Positions 1 to 10,518 are shown, counted from the first letter of the stretch. The stretch: DNA of 64,000 nucleotides from Streptococcus macedonicus ACA-DC 198 (GCA_000283635.1 HE613569.1:1823501-1887500), one strand, 5' to 3'. A program made the numbers and translations. The notes: generated by a model from the letters alone, not told the origin.

Positions 1-1
1 A

Positions 2-1474
2 GGGCTCGTTATTACCCACGGTCATGAGGACCACATTGGTGGAATCCCATTTCTCTTAAAACAAGCTAATATCCCAATCTACGCTGGACCATTAGCCCTT
101 GCACTTATCAAAGGAAAATTGGAAGAACACGGACTTCTCCGTGATGCTAAACTCTATGAAATTAATGCTAACACAGAATTAACATTTAAAAACCTTAGCG
201 TTACTTTCTTCCGCACAACCCACTCAATTCCAGAACCTCTTGGAATCGTTATCCATACACCACAAGGTAAAATTGTCTGCACAGGGGACTTCAAATTTGA
301 CTGGACACCAGTTGGTGAGCCAGCAGATATCCACCGCATGGCTGCCCTTGGTGAAGATGGTGTTCTCTGTTTATTATCAGACTCAACCAACGCTGAAATT
401 CCAACCTTTACAAATTCAGAAAAAGTCGTTGGACAATCTATCATGAAGATTATTGAGGGCATTCATGGACGTATTATTTTCGCGTCATTTGCTTCAAATA
501 TCTTCCGTCTCCAACAAGCTGCCGAAGCTGCCGTTAAAACAGGACGTAAAATCGTTGTTTTCGGACGTTCTATGGAAAAAGCCATTGTCAACGGTATCGA
601 ACTTGGTTATATCAAAGTTCCAAAAGGAACATTTATCGAACCAAGCGAACTCAAAGACTATCATGCTAGTGAAATCTTAATCATGTGTACAGGTAGTCAA
701 GGGGAACCAATGGCTGCGCTAGCACGCATTGCCAATGGTACACACCGCCAAGTTACACTACAACCTGGTGATACAGTTATCTTCTCATCTAGCCCAATTC
801 CTGGTAACACAACAAGTGTTAATAAACTGATTAATACTATCCAAGAAGCTGGTGTTGAAGTTATCCACGGTAAAGTCAACAATATCCACACATCTGGTCA
901 TGGTGGTCAACAAGAGCAAAAACTCATGCTCCGCTTGATGAAACCAAAATACTTCATGCCAGTTCATGGTGAATACCGTATGTTGAAGATTCATGCTGGT
1001 TTAGCAATGGACACAGGTGTTCCAAAAGATAATATCTTTATCATGGAAAACGGTGATGTCCTAGCTCTTACAGCTAATTCAGCTCGTCGTGCTGGACACT
1101 TCAATGCTCAAGACATTTATGTTGATGGTAATGGTATTGGAGACATTGGTGCTGCTGTGCTGCGCGACCGTCACGATTTATCAGAAGACGGTGTCGTTCT
1201 TGCTGTCGCAACTGTCGATTTTGACACACAAATGATTTTAGCAGGTCCTGACATTCTCAGCCGTGGATTTATCTACATGCGCGAATCAGGCGACCTCATC
1301 CGTGAAAGTCAACGTATTCTTTTCAACGCGATTCGCATTGCCTTGAAAAACAAGGACGCAAGCATTCAATCTGTTAACGGTGCTATCGTTAACGCACTTC
1401 GTCCATTCTTGTACGAAAAAACAGAACGTGAACCAATCATTATCCCAATGATTCTCACACCAGATGAAAAATAG
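2..1474 (+). CDS. rnjA: Ribonuclease J1, 5'-truncated by the window edge
   Basis: Metallo-beta-lactamase fold ribonuclease with 5'-3' exonuclease and endonuclease activity in mRNA turnover. The frame is open from base 2, and the first residues contain the zinc-binding motif [10 protein letters not shown], so the N-terminus lies outside the window. Downstream are the beta-CASP region ([23 protein letters not shown]) and the RNA-binding stretch [15 protein letters not shown] followed by PVHGEYR. The complete HxHxDH motif favours RNase J1 over J2, whose streptococcal copies usually have a degenerate motif. The gene ends in a rho-independent terminator. An internal ATG at 119 is not the true start because conserved catalytic sequence precedes it. 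Confidence 0.93.
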   Translation, partial: GLVITHGHEDHIGGIPFLLKQANIPIYAGPLALALIKGKLEEHGLLRDAKLYEINANTELTFKNLSVTFFRTTHSIPEPLGIVIHTPQGKIVCTGDFKFDWTPVGEPADIHRMAALGEDGVLCLLSDSTNAEIPTFTNSEKVVGQSIMKIIEGIHGRIIFASFASNIFRLQQAAEAAVKTGRKIVVFGRSMEKAIVNGIELGYIKVPKGTFIEPSELKDYHASEILIMCTGSQGEPMAALARIANGTHRQVTLQPGDTVIFSSSPIPGNTTSVNKLINTIQEAGVEVIHGKVNNIHTSGHGGQQEQKLMLRLMKPKYFMPVHGEYRMLKIHAGLAMDTGVPKDNIFIMENGDVLALTANSARRAGHFNAQDIYVDGNGIGDIGAAVLRDRHDLSEDGVVLAVATVDFDTQMILAGPDILSRGFIYMRESGDLIRESQRILFNAIRIALKNKDASIQSVNGAIVNALRPFLYEKTEREPIIIPMILTPDEK

Positions 1475-1481
1475 AATTAAC

Positions 1482-1514
1482 GAAGCTGAGACAAAAGTGC
1501 TCAGCTTCTTTGTT
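1482..1514 (+). terminator. Rho-independent terminator after rnjA
   Basis: GAAGCTGAG pairs with CTCAGCTTC around a nine-base loop, followed by TTTGTTT. Nearly the same hairpin, loop included, lies behind the tRNA-Ser gene at 23094-23125, so this looks like a dispersed terminator-like intergenic sequence. Confidence 0.85.
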
Positions 1515-1665
1515 TACGAATGATAAATGACAAAACGCAGAAATCGGGAACAAATCAGTTTAGGTCAGTAGCTGAAAACTAAGACTAGCTAAAAAATCAA
1601 ATCTCTTTGAAGTTACCGATTTGCTTTTGAATTTTTAAGTCCATGAATAAAGTCACATTTTCCTC

Positions 1666-1685
1666 TTTTCCACAACTTATCCACA
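1666..1685 (+). promoter_or_regulatory. Two DnaA-box-like 9-mers
   Basis: TTTTCCACA (1666-1674) and the perfect box TTATCCACA (1677-1685) lie 11 bp apart, start to start, in the gap between rnjA and the LysM-CHAP pseudogene. No dnaA, dnaN or AT-rich unwinding element is nearby, so this is not the origin. It could titrate DnaA or be chance. The rest of 1515-1738 holds no gene that I can support. Confidence 0.35.
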
Positions 1686-1690
1686 AAAAT

Positions 1691-1720
1691 AAAGCAGCTT
1701 GATTTTTCAAACTGCTTTTT
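1691..1720 (-). terminator. Terminator of the LysM-CHAP pseudogene
   Basis: AAAGCAGCTTGA and TCAAACTGCTTT form a 12-bp stem with one mismatch around a TTTT loop. The minus strand reads into this hairpin just after the stop of the broken hydrolase gene. Confidence 0.6.
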
Positions 1721-1738
1721 CTATGCTTTAAATTGATA

Positions 1739-2371
1739 TCAATAAGTCGTTGGATAAATGTAGCTAACTGTGCCTGCTGTTTGGCTATTTGTTGGGTCAA
1801 ACCAGCCACGGTAATTATCAATCCATTGTTTATCACCGTAGTTTGATTCTAGCACTTGAATTTCACCGCTGACACTAACAGCTGTTACATACGCTACGTG
1901 TCCGTAACTGTCAGGGTCAGTCCAACAAATAATCGCTCCAACCTCTGCTTGCGTTCCGACAGTATATCCTTGCAAGGCAGCATTAGCAGCCCAATCACCA
2001 GCATTCCCCCCCAGTTAGTTACTTGCCCATGTCGCTAACTCTTTAACTCCCCATGTGTATTGACCAACTGGATAAGTATTATCACTATTTGTACTAGTCT
2101 CTGTTGCTACTTCTTCAGTTGACGTTGTTTCTACCGAAAATTGGTCTGGTACTTGAAGTGTCTGACCAGGGACAATCGTATCATAAATTGACACGCCATC
2201 CAAAGCAGCCAAATCATAAACATCCATACCGTACAATTGCGATACACTATAAAAAGAATCTCCACTTTGTAGTGTATAAGTGTCAGCATCTGCATTTACT
2301 TGTAAAAATAGCAAAGCTCCTGAAACTGTTGCTGTTGCTAAAGCTAATTGTGTTTTTCGATTCATAAACAT
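1739..2371 (-). pseudogene. Broken LysM-CHAP secreted peptidoglycan hydrolase
   Basis: The reading frame has an N-terminal signal peptide (MNRKTQLALA onward), one LysM domain (YTLQSGDSFYSVSQLYG to PGQTLQVPD), a Ser/Thr-rich linker and a CHAP amidase domain. Two lesions are visible. The CHAP nucleophile motif, normally GQCTWGVK in streptococci, reads GQYTWGVK, so the catalytic Cys is Tyr (TAC). About ten codons on, an in-frame TAA follows WASN in a G-rich stretch where the family usually reads NYWGN; the frame then continues as GNAGDWAANAALQGY to the natural end. The catalytic His region (GHVAYV) survives. It should be inactive even if the stop were a sequencing error. The start is ATG 2371 or 2365; both follow a GGGAG Shine-Dalgarno. 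Confidence 0.8.
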
Positions 2372-2523
2372 CCGTCTCCCAATTTTGATTACCATTAGTA
2401 TATCAAGGAATTGTTACAAATTGTATAAAACCATGTAAGCGCTATATTTCAATTTATCACATCTTAAATATGACCATAAAGGCGCCATTGTCCATAAACC
2501 TAAAGACTATCTTGAATCCAAGC

Positions 2524-2550
2524 AAAAAACTCGCCATAAAAGCGAGCTTT
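2524..2550 (-). terminator. Terminator after gltD
   Basis: On the minus strand CTCGC and GCGAG pair around a seven-base loop and are followed by six T residues, just beyond the gltD stop codon. Confidence 0.75.
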
Positions 2551-2557
2551 CTTAGTT

Positions 2558-3997
2558 TTATTGTGCAACCATGATACGAAGACCTTGGTCGATTTTTTCT
2601 GCAGCTTTGCGTCCTTCGCGGATTCCCCAAATTACAAGACTTGGACCACGACGTGCATCACCAGCAACAAAGACACGGTCATTATTTGTTGAATAGTCAT
2701 CATAGACACTTTGAACTCCAAACTGTTCAAATAATGATTTTTCAGCACCTGTGAATCCCATTGCTAGTAAAACAAGGTCTGCTTTGATGATTTCTTCAGT
2801 TCCTTCAATTGGTTTGAAACCAGGACCAACTTTGATAGTCTTAGCAGCAATGACTTGACCACGGTCAGCACCGATAAATTCAGTTGTTGATGTGGCATAA
2901 GTTGTCAATTCTGTATCTTGTACGAAATTGGCTTCTTCTTGCCCATAACCGACGCGTTTAATCATTGGGTACTGTGGCCATGGATTTGTTGGTAAGCGTT
3001 TTTCTGGCGGTTCTGGAGTGATTTCAAGCTGTTTAACACTTGCTGCACCCAAACGAACAGCCGTACCGATACAGTCATTACCTGTATCCCCGCCACCAAT
3101 GACAAGAACATGTTTGCCTTCAAGCGTTGGACCAAGTTTTTTATTATCAGAAGCAAGGACATTTTTAGTCGTTTCAGTTAAGAAATCAACCGCAAAACGC
3201 ACACCAGATAGATGACGACCTGGGACATCCAAATCACGCGGAACACTTGCACCAGTTGCAAGAACAACACGGTCATATTGTTTCAACAAGTCATCCGCTG
3301 TTACATCACGTCCCACTTCCGTATTGGCAACAAAATTAATACCAAGTTTTTCCATCAAATTAATACGACGTTGAACAATTTCCTTATCCAATTTCATATT
3401 TGGAATACCGTACATCAATAGTCCACCAAAGCGGTCACTACGTTCATAGACAGTTACTGTATGACCTAGTTTATTAAGGCGCCAAGCAGTTGAAAGCCCT
3501 GCAGGTCCAGAACCAATAACAGCAACTTTAAATCCTGTTCGGTAGGCTGGACGACCTGACTCCTCTACCCAACCATTTTCAAAAGCTGTATCGATGATAA
3601 AGCGTTCATTATCATGGATAGTGACACCAGAGCCATTGAGAGCTTCTGTACAACCTTTTTCACACGGCGCTGGACAAACACGTCCAGTCATTTCGGGTAA
3701 AGGATTTGTACGTGAAAGGCGCTCAAAAGCACGTTTGTAATCGCCTTTATAAAGCAAATCATTCCATTCAGGAATCAAGTTGTCATTTGGACAACCTGAA
3801 ACCGCACGTCCACCACCATAGAATTGTCCAGAATGACAGAAAGGAATCCCACAAGCCATACAACGTGCGGCTTGTTTTTGACGGTCCTCTTCTGACAACG
3901 GAACTTGTAATTCCTCAAAGTCCAAGATGCGTTCAGCAACAGGACGAAACGGATTATCTTTACGTTCATATTTCAAAAATCCAAATGGATCAGCCAT
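2558..3997 (-). CDS. gltD: Glutamate synthase small (beta) subunit
   Basis: Supplies electrons from NAD(P)H through FAD and iron-sulfur clusters to the large subunit, which converts 2-oxoglutarate and glutamine into two glutamates. The N-terminus has the cysteine set for [4Fe-4S] binding (ARCMACGIPFC, GCPNDN, GRVCPAPCEKGC). Two Rossmann dinucleotide motifs follow: VIGSGPAGLS for FAD near residue 160 and VIGGGDTGNDC for NAD(P)H near 300. A C-terminal FAD motif reads VFVAGDARRGPSLV. The length of 479 aa is normal. The start lies 1 nt from the gltB stop, and its Shine-Dalgarno GGAGG lies inside the gltB end, so the two subunits should be translationally coupled. Confidence 0.96.
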   Translation of the reverse strand: MADPFGFLKYERKDNPFRPVAERILDFEELQVPLSEEDRQKQAARCMACGIPFCHSGQFYGGGRAVSGCPNDNLIPEWNDLLYKGDYKRAFERLSRTNPLPEMTGRVCPAPCEKGCTEALNGSGVTIHDNERFIIDTAFENGWVEESGRPAYRTGFKVAVIGSGPAGLSTAWRLNKLGHTVTVYERSDRFGGLLMYGIPNMKLDKEIVQRRINLMEKLGINFVANTEVGRDVTADDLLKQYDRVVLATGASVPRDLDVPGRHLSGVRFAVDFLTETTKNVLASDNKKLGPTLEGKHVLVIGGGDTGNDCIGTAVRLGAASVKQLEITPEPPEKRLPTNPWPQYPMIKRVGYGQEEANFVQDTELTTYATSTTEFIGADRGQVIAAKTIKVGPGFKPIEGTEEIIKADLVLLAMGFTGAEKSLFEQFGVQSVYDDYSTNNDRVFVAGDARRGPSLVIWGIREGRKAAEKIDQGLRIMVAQ

Positions 3998-3998
3998 T

Positions 3999-6900
3999 TT
4001 ACTTACCTCCTGTTACTTGTGCGAGAAGTTCTTCTTTCTCGGCAGCAGTTTCTGCACCACCTGTGGCAATTTCGAAGGTACGCAATTCAAGTTCATCACC
4101 TTCTAAGCCAGTATTGGCAAGTGCGTATTCAATATTGTTAATTTCATGGAATTCAGTTGGATAAACTTTAATGAATTTATCAACTTCTTGTGCCCAGTTG
4201 TCAAGCAAGCGTTTTGCTTTAGCGCTACCTGTGTATTCATAGTGTTTTTGAATCATATCAACCAAGACATCATCCCCACGAGTTTCACCGACTTTGTAAA
4301 GATCAACCATTTCTTGGTTAACTTTTTCGGCAAAATCACCGTCCACATCATAAACATAGGCAATACCACCACTCATACCAGCAGCGAAGTTACGTCCTGT
4401 TGTTCCAAGGATAACAGCAACACCACCTGTCATATATTCACAACCGTGTGCTCCAACACCTTCAACAACAACTTTAGCACCAGAATTACGAACACAGAAA
4501 CGTTCACCTGCGCGACCAGCGAAATAAGCTTCACCCTTAACCGCACCAAAGAGAGCAACGTTACCAACGATTGGTGAATTTTCAACATCATAAGCGGCAT
4601 CATGTGGCGGCTTAACAATCAAACGTCCACCTGACATTGATTTGGCAATGTAGTCATTTGCTTCACCAACTAGTGTTAATTCCATACCTTGTGTGATAAA
4701 GCTTGCAAATGATTGACCAGCAATACCAGTATATTCATATTTAATCAAACCTGGTTCAACGGTATCATTTCCATAACGTTCAGCCATCCAGCCTGCCATT
4801 CGAGCACCGACTGCACGTTGAACATTGTTAATTGATTCTTTAACCGTCACGCTTGCGCCATTATCAACAGCAGCTTTGGCAAATCCGTCCAATTCTTTCC
4901 ATTGACGTGCTTCAGCAAATGGATCTTCTGTCTTGCGGTCAATTGGATAAGCTGTACCAAGCATACGTGAAAAATCAAGCGATTTTGCTTTACCTTTTGG
5001 AATGAATTTCGCTTTCAAGATTTCTGAATGACCAACCATTTCGTCAACAGAACGGAAACCAAGTTCAGCCATATATTCACGCAATTCTTCTGCCATAAAC
5101 ATCATCATGTTAATCACATGTTCAGGTTTACCTGCAAAATGTTTACGAAGTTCTGGATTTTGAGTTGCTACACCAACAGGACAAGTATTCAATGAGCAAA
5201 CACGCATCATCACACAACCAATAGAAATCAATGCTAGACTTGCAAATGAATATTCTTCCGCTCCAAGAAGAGTGGCAATGGCAACATCGCGACCAGTCAT
5301 TAATTTACCATCAGTTTCAAGGGTCATACGTTGACGGAGACGGTTAAGTGACAATGTTTGGTGTGCTTCAGCCAAGCCCATTTCCCATGGAAGCCCAGCA
5401 TCACGGACAGAGTTACGTGGAGAAGCTCCTGTACCACCGTCGTAACCTGAAATAACAACCTTATCAGCACCAGCTTTTACACAACCTGTAGCGATTGTAC
5501 CAACACCAGTACTTGAAACCAATTTAACATTGATTTTAGCATAAGGATTAATGGCTTTAAGGTCATAAATCAATTGCGCCAAATCTTCAATTGAGTAGAT
5601 GTCATGGTGAGGTGGTGGTGAAATCAAGCGTACACCAGGCGTTGCACCACGAATTTCTGCAACCCAAGGGAAGACTTTTTGACCAGGCAATTGACCACCT
5701 TCACCAGGTTTCGCACCTTGTGCTAATTTAATTTGAAGTTCTTCAGCAGACATGAGGTATTCTGCATTGACACCAAAACGTCCAGAAGCAACTTGTTTGA
5801 TTTTAGAGTTTAAATTACGTCCGTCTGGTTGTACTTTGAAACGATTACGATTTTCGCCACCTTCACCAGAGTTTGATTTCGCTCCGATTGAGTTCATGGC
5901 TTCAGCAATTGTTTCATGTGCTTCTTTAGAAAGTGAACCAAAACTCATGGCACCAACTTTGAAACGTTTAACAATAGTTTCTGCTGGTTCTACCTCAGAG
6001 AGGTCAACTTTTGGACGATCAGATTTAAATTCCCAAATAGAACGAAGTGTTGTCGGCGTTGACAATGCTTCTTTGTTTAATTCAGCTGTATATTCTTTAA
6101 AGAGTTTGTAGTCCCCTTTACGAACAGCTTGTTGGAAATTATAAATGGTATGTGGATTAAAAAGATGATACTCGCCATCTGCTTTAAATTGATAAATACC
6201 ACCACTTTGGAGATAATCTCCACGACGAGGACCAAAAGCATCTTCCATACGTTGAAGGTATTCTTTTTCAATTTGGTCAAGTGACAAACCGCCGATACGA
6301 GTTACTGTACCTGTAAAGTATTTGTTAACAACAGAGTCAGATAAACCAACGGCTTCAAATAATTGAGCCCCTTTGTAACCAAGGATTGTTGAAATCCCCA
6401 TACGACTCATAACTTTAACAATACCTTTTTCAGCAGCTTTACGATATTTTTCAAAAGCAAGCTCATCTTTGCCATATTCCTTCAATGTCGCATAAGCGCC
6501 ATAAGGGTGAACCGCAGCCGCACCATAACCAACCAAGGTTGCAAAATGATGAACTTCAATAGCTTCCGCTGTATCGACAACAATTGAGAATTGGCTTGCT
6601 TTTCCTTTGACAACCATATAGTTATTTAAACCAGAAACAGCTAACAGCATTGGGATAGTTGTTTGATTTTCTTTAACATTACGGTCTGAAAGAATAATAA
6701 TCTTACTACCATTATCAACGGCTTTTTCAGCAGCTTTGAAAAGATTTTCTAGCGCACGTTGCAAACGATTATGTGACGGCTCAACCACGTCATAAACCGT
6801 AGATAGGGTTGTTGCACAATAACGGTCATCTTTCAAGTTAGCAATTTTCGCAAAATCTTGACTTGAAAGAACTGGGCTGTCAATTTTTACTTTGACACAG

Positions 6901-8516
6901 TTATCAGCACCATCAGCTTTGAAATTACCATCACCACCGAGGTAAACACTAGTTGACACAACGATTTGTTCACGAATGGCATCAATTGGCGGATTAGTAA
7001 CCTGCGCAAATTGTTGCTTGAAGAAAGTGAAAAGCGATTGGCTCTTATTAGAGAGAACTGCTAGTGGGCTATCAAATCCCATTGAAATAACAGGTTCTTC
7101 ACCTTTTTCAGACATTGGTAGAATGATCGTACGAATAACTTCTTCATTATAGCCGTAAGCCTTCCACATTGTTTCAATGTCATTTGTTTCTTGAATCAAT
7201 TCAGCAGCCTCAAAGTCGTTAAGATGAGCAATGTTTTCGTCAACCCACTCTTTGTATGGATATTGTGCAGCATAGTATGCTTTCACTTCTTCATTGCGCA
7301 TTAATTTTCCTGAAGTCGTGTCAATCAACATCATATTACCAGGTCCAAGCACACCTTTTTCAATAACACGACTTGGTTCAAGATCGACAACACCAGATTC
7401 ACTTGAGCAAATAAGGAAATTATCTTTTGTCAATGAATAACGGCTAGGACGCAATCCATTACGGTCCAAACGCGCACCAACCATATCACCGTCAGTGAAA
7501 ACAAGCGCTGCTGGACCATCCCATGGAGCTACGAAACTTGACGCATATTCATAAAACGCCTTCAAATCATCTGAAAGCCCTGATTCATCACCCCAAGCTT
7601 CAGGTACCATCATTAAAAGACTTTGTGGAATATCACGACCATTACGGTAAAGGTATTCTAGACAGTTCTCCAACTTAGCAGAGTCCGAATTTTCTTCGTT
7701 ATAAACTTCAATCTGGTGACTGTGCATCCAATTTTCAGCACCACGGAGAGTATTAATTTCACCATTGTGTGCCAAAAAGCGGAATGGCTGTGCACGATCC
7801 CAAGATGGGAAAGTATTTGTAGAAAAGCGTGAGTGTGTCAACGCAATATGAGATTTGAAATGTTCATCTTGCAAGTCAGGGTAAAAAAGCCCAACTTGGA
7901 AAGCATGAAGCATTCCTTTATACACAATTGTCTTACTTGAAAGTGAGCAAATGAAAAATTCATCAGCTGAAAAGCTCTTTTCAAGTTGACGACGCAAACG
8001 GAATAACTTATCCTCAAAATCACGACCAGCTTTTGTGTCATCAGGTTTCTTAACAAAAACTTGTACAAAACTTGGCATAATCTCTTGAGCTGCTGGACCA
8101 CAATTATCATAATTAAATGGTACATCACGTGTCATCAAAACATGAAAACCTGCTAATTTAATTTCAGCTTTAACAGCTTCCAAAAGACTTACCTTAGCTT
8201 CAGTATCCTGAGGTAAAAATAATTGTGCGACGGCGTAATCGCCTTTTTTAGGCAAAACATAGCCTGCTTCTTTAGCTTTTAATTGGAAAAATTCATCAGG
8301 CAAAGCAAGCAGCATTCCTGCACCGTCTCCTGTATCAGGTTCTGCACCTGTACCTCCACGGTGATTCATACGAGTTAACATGGTTAAGGCATAATCAATC
8401 AAAGTATGACTAGCTTTACCATCAAGCTGTGCAACAAAGCCCATACCACAAGCATCCGATTCAAAAGATGGATCCCAAAGCGTTGTCTGTTGCGCTCTCA
8501 AAGCACTTTCATTCAT
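3999..8516 (-). CDS. gltB: Glutamate synthase large (alpha) subunit
   Basis: Glutamine amidotransferase and FMN/3Fe-4S synthase subunit of GOGAT. The conserved SDACGMGF holds the catalytic cysteine of the N-terminal class II glutaminase domain, which in this family becomes N-terminal after propeptide removal. The central domain, FMN-binding domain (GYDGGTGASP, cluster cysteines in CVMMRVCSLNTCPVG) and C-terminal glycine-rich beta-helix (GGVAVILG) are all present, and the length of about 1505 aa is typical. I place the start at ATG 8516, 8 nt after AGGAG; an upstream in-frame GTG at 8534 overlaps that Shine-Dalgarno and is unlikely. It forms an operon with gltD. I see no GlnR box in the 8535-8640 leader. 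Confidence 0.95.
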   Translation of the reverse strand: MNESALRAQQTTLWDPSFESDACGMGFVAQLDGKASHTLIDYALTMLTRMNHRGGTGAEPDTGDGAGMLLALPDEFFQLKAKEAGYVLPKKGDYAVAQLFLPQDTEAKVSLLEAVKAEIKLAGFHVLMTRDVPFNYDNCGPAAQEIMPSFVQVFVKKPDDTKAGRDFEDKLFRLRRQLEKSFSADEFFICSLSSKTIVYKGMLHAFQVGLFYPDLQDEHFKSHIALTHSRFSTNTFPSWDRAQPFRFLAHNGEINTLRGAENWMHSHQIEVYNEENSDSAKLENCLEYLYRNGRDIPQSLLMMVPEAWGDESGLSDDLKAFYEYASSFVAPWDGPAALVFTDGDMVGARLDRNGLRPSRYSLTKDNFLICSSESGVVDLEPSRVIEKGVLGPGNMMLIDTTSGKLMRNEEVKAYYAAQYPYKEWVDENIAHLNDFEAAELIQETNDIETMWKAYGYNEEVIRTIILPMSEKGEEPVISMGFDSPLAVLSNKSQSLFTFFKQQFAQVTNPPIDAIREQIVVSTSVYLGGDGNFKADGADNCVKVKIDSPVLSSQDFAKIANLKDDRYCATTLSTVYDVVEPSHNRLQRALENLFKAAEKAVDNGSKIIILSDRNVKENQTTIPMLLAVSGLNNYMVVKGKASQFSIVVDTAEAIEVHHFATLVGYGAAAVHPYGAYATLKEYGKDELAFEKYRKAAEKGIVKVMSRMGISTILGYKGAQLFEAVGLSDSVVNKYFTGTVTRIGGLSLDQIEKEYLQRMEDAFGPRRGDYLQSGGIYQFKADGEYHLFNPHTIYNFQQAVRKGDYKLFKEYTAELNKEALSTPTTLRSIWEFKSDRPKVDLSEVEPAETIVKRFKVGAMSFGSLSKEAHETIAEAMNSIGAKSNSGEGGENRNRFKVQPDGRNLNSKIKQVASGRFGVNAEYLMSAEELQIKLAQGAKPGEGGQLPGQKVFPWVAEIRGATPGVRLISPPPHHDIYSIEDLAQLIYDLKAINPYAKINVKLVSSTGVGTIATGCVKAGADKVVISGYDGGTGASPRNSVRDAGLPWEMGLAEAHQTLSLNRLRQRMTLETDGKLMTGRDVAIATLLGAEEYSFASLALISIGCVMMRVCSLNTCPVGVATQNPELRKHFAGKPEHVINMMMFMAEELREYMAELGFRSVDEMVGHSEILKAKFIPKGKAKSLDFSRMLGTAYPIDRKTEDPFAEARQWKELDGFAKAAVDNGASVTVKESINNVQRAVGARMAGWMAERYGNDTVEPGLIKYEYTGIAGQSFASFITQGMELTLVGEANDYIAKSMSGGRLIVKPPHDAAYDVENSPIVGNVALFGAVKGEAYFAGRAGERFCVRNSGAKVVVEGVGAHGCEYMTGGVAVILGTTGRNFAAGMSGGIAYVYDVDGDFAEKVNQEMVDLYKVGETRGDDVLVDMIQKHYEYTGSAKAKRLLDNWAQEVDKFIKVYPTEFHEINNIEYALANTGLEGDELELRTFEIATGGAETAAEKEELLAQVTGGK

Positions 8517-8654
8517 AGCTTCTACTCCTATCACTAGTATAAATAGTCCAAAATAGTCTAATTATTCAGAATATTTATTTTAAATTATACCACATTATAC
8601 TAGATTAGAATAGTTCTTATTTGAACTTTTCTAACTGATAATGTGGTGAATTGA

Positions 8655-8685
8655 TAAAAAAAAGACAGCCAGAAGCTGTCTTTTT
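8655..8685 (-). terminator. Terminator after glnA
   Basis: GACAGC and GCTGTC pair around a five-base loop, with a T run on the minus strand and a matching A run on the other side, so it could act in both directions. It closes the glnRA operon. Confidence 0.85.
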
Positions 8686-8693
8686 ACTACTTC

Positions 8694-10040
8694 TTAGTAT
8701 AAATCTAGATAGTGATCAATTTCCCATTGTGAAACAAAGGCCGCATAGCTTGACCATTCAATTTTCTTAGCTTCCACAAAGTTTACAAAGATATGTTCAC
8801 CAAGTGCTGCTTTGACAACTTCATCTTCTTGTAAAGCTTTAACAGCATTGTGCAAAGTAGAAGGAAGGTCACGGATACCTGCTTCTTTACGTTCTTCTTC
8901 AGTCATGACATAGATATTTGATTCAACTGCAGCTGGAGCTTCAATTTTGTTTTCAATACCATCAAGACCTGCTTCAAGAAGGACAGCGAGTGCAAGATAT
9001 GGGTTAGCAGTTGGGTCAACAGAACGAAGTTCCAAACGAGTACCCATACCACGTGATGCAGGAATGCGGATAAGTGGTGAACGGTTACGTCCAGCCCATG
9101 CAATGTAAACTGGTGCTTCATAACCAGGAACCAAACGTTTGTATGAGTTTACAGTTGGGTTCATGATTGCAGTGTAGTTATAAGCGTGTTTCATCAAACC
9201 ACCAAGGAAGTAATATGCTGTTTCTGACAATTGCATACCTTTTGGATCTTCAGTATCGTAGAAGGCATTGTTTCCATCGTAATCGAACAATGACATGTTA
9301 CAGTGCATACCTGAACCGTTGATACCAAATTTAGGTTTAGCCATAAATGTAGCATAAAGACCATGTTTACGAGCAATTGTTTTAACAACAAGTTTGAAAA
9401 TTTGAATGTTATCACAAGCTTTCAAAACATCAGCGTATTTAAAGTCAATTTCATGTTGACCAACAGCCACTTCGTGGTGACTTGCTTCAACTTCAAATCC
9501 CATTTCAGTCAAAACATTAACGATTTCACGACGAGTATTATCTGCAAGGTCAGTTGGTGCAAGGTCGAAGTAACCACCACGGTCGTTTACTTCAAGAGTT
9601 GGTTCACCTTTTTCATCCAATTTGAACAAGAAGAATTCTGGTTCTGGACCAAGGTTAAATGATTTGAAACCAACTTTTTCCATATGACGAAGAGCACGTT
9701 TCAAGTTTCCACGTGGGTCACCTGCAAATGGTTCACCTTCAGCAGTATAGATGTCACAGATCAAACCTGCAACAGCACCATTTTCACCACCCCAAGGGAA
9801 TACTGTCCAAGTATCAAGGTCTGGATGTAAGAACATATCAGATTCATTGATACGAACAAAACCTTCGATTGAAGAACCGTCAAACATTGCTTTGTTTGCC
9901 AATACTTTGTCAAGTTGTTCATCAGTTGCTGGAATTTCCACGTTTTTCAATGTCCCAGCGATATCTGAGAACATTAAACGCAAGAAAGTTACATTTTTTT
10001 CTTTGACTTCGCGACGAATGTCAGCTGCTGTAATAGTCAT
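8694..10040 (-). CDS. glnA: Glutamine synthetase type I-alpha
   Basis: Makes glutamine from glutamate, ammonia and ATP as a cytoplasmic dodecamer. Recognisable motifs are [10 protein letters not shown] near residue 54, the metal-binding GPEPEFFLF near 130, [26 protein letters not shown] and the ATP/glutamate site NRSPLIRIP. At 448 aa it is the short GSI-alpha form of Gram-positives and lacks the Tyr-containing adenylylation insertion. It follows glnR by 49 nt. In this family, feedback-inhibited GlnA controls GlnR DNA binding, so enzyme and repressor form one nitrogen-sensing unit. Confidence 0.97.
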   Translation of the reverse strand: MTITAADIRREVKEKNVTFLRLMFSDIAGTLKNVEIPATDEQLDKVLANKAMFDGSSIEGFVRINESDMFLHPDLDTWTVFPWGGENGAVAGLICDIYTAEGEPFAGDPRGNLKRALRHMEKVGFKSFNLGPEPEFFLFKLDEKGEPTLEVNDRGGYFDLAPTDLADNTRREIVNVLTEMGFEVEASHHEVAVGQHEIDFKYADVLKACDNIQIFKLVVKTIARKHGLYATFMAKPKFGINGSGMHCNMSLFDYDGNNAFYDTEDPKGMQLSETAYYFLGGLMKHAYNYTAIMNPTVNSYKRLVPGYEAPVYIAWAGRNRSPLIRIPASRGMGTRLELRSVDPTANPYLALAVLLEAGLDGIENKIEAPAAVESNIYVMTEEERKEAGIRDLPSTLHNAVKALQEDEVVKAALGEHIFVNFVEAKKIEWSSYAAFVSQWEIDHYLDLY

Positions 10041-10089
10041 GAATTAAGGTCTCCTTTTTAAAACCGAAATAACCGAGCGACGCGTATTT

Positions 10090-10461
10090 TTAGATGCGCC
10101 AGTTGCTAATGTACTGTGATGGGGCCGAAAAACGACCTTGGTTACGGAGTTCATCTTGTAAGATACGACGAACATCAGCATCAGTTAAAGATTTTTGTTT
10201 CTGATGTGCTTTATCTTGTCGCTCCGCATATTCACGCTTAATAGCCGCAATATTAAGCCCCTCATCAAGAAAATCTTTAATTTCGAGCAATCGATCCATA
10301 TCGTTTAACGAATACATACGACGATTTCCCGACGTCCTCTCTGGGGTAATTAAACCCTGATCTTCATAATAACGAATTTGGCGTGCTGTTAAATCCGTCA
10401 ATTTCATTACTGTTCCAATAGGAAATACCGCCATTGAACGTCTGAGTTCTTTTTCTTTCAT
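10090..10461 (-). CDS. glnR: MerR-family nitrogen repressor GlnR
   Basis: Winged-helix MerR-type regulator of 123 aa. The helix-turn-helix reads TVMKLTDLTARQIRYYEDQGLI, with wing residues PERTSGNRRMYS, followed by a helical dimerisation segment and a C-terminal tail that senses feedback-inhibited glutamine synthetase. The start follows a strong AAGGAGG. An upstream GlnR operator indicates autoregulation of glnR-glnA. Confidence 0.95.
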   Translation of the reverse strand: MKEKELRRSMAVFPIGTVMKLTDLTARQIRYYEDQGLITPERTSGNRRMYSLNDMDRLLEIKDFLDEGLNIAAIKREYAERQDKAHQKQKSLTDADVRRILQDELRNQGRFSAPSQYISNWRI

Positions 10462-10482
10462 GATGACCTCCTTCCGACACTT

Positions 10483-10511
10483 ATTATAGTCTGAAAATTC
10501 TAAACTGTCAA
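10483..10511 (-). promoter_or_regulatory. glnRA promoter
   Basis: On the minus strand, TTGACA (10506-10511) and TATAAT (10483-10488) are separated by exactly 17 bp, a perfect sigma-A promoter, 21 nt upstream of the glnR start codon. Confidence 0.9.
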
Positions 10512-10518
10512 CCCCTTA

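Noticed and set aside
1666..1685. Chromosomal origin
   Set aside because: Only two DnaA boxes, no dnaA/dnaN, no AT-rich unwinding region.
2396..2557. WalR (VicR) box upstream of the LysM-CHAP gene
   Set aside because: TGTAAC and TGTTAC-like words occur, but no pair matches TGTWAH-N5-TGTWAH at the right spacing.
8535..8640. GlnR operator before gltB
   Set aside because: No TGTNA-N7-TNACA match is present, unlike the clean one before glnR.
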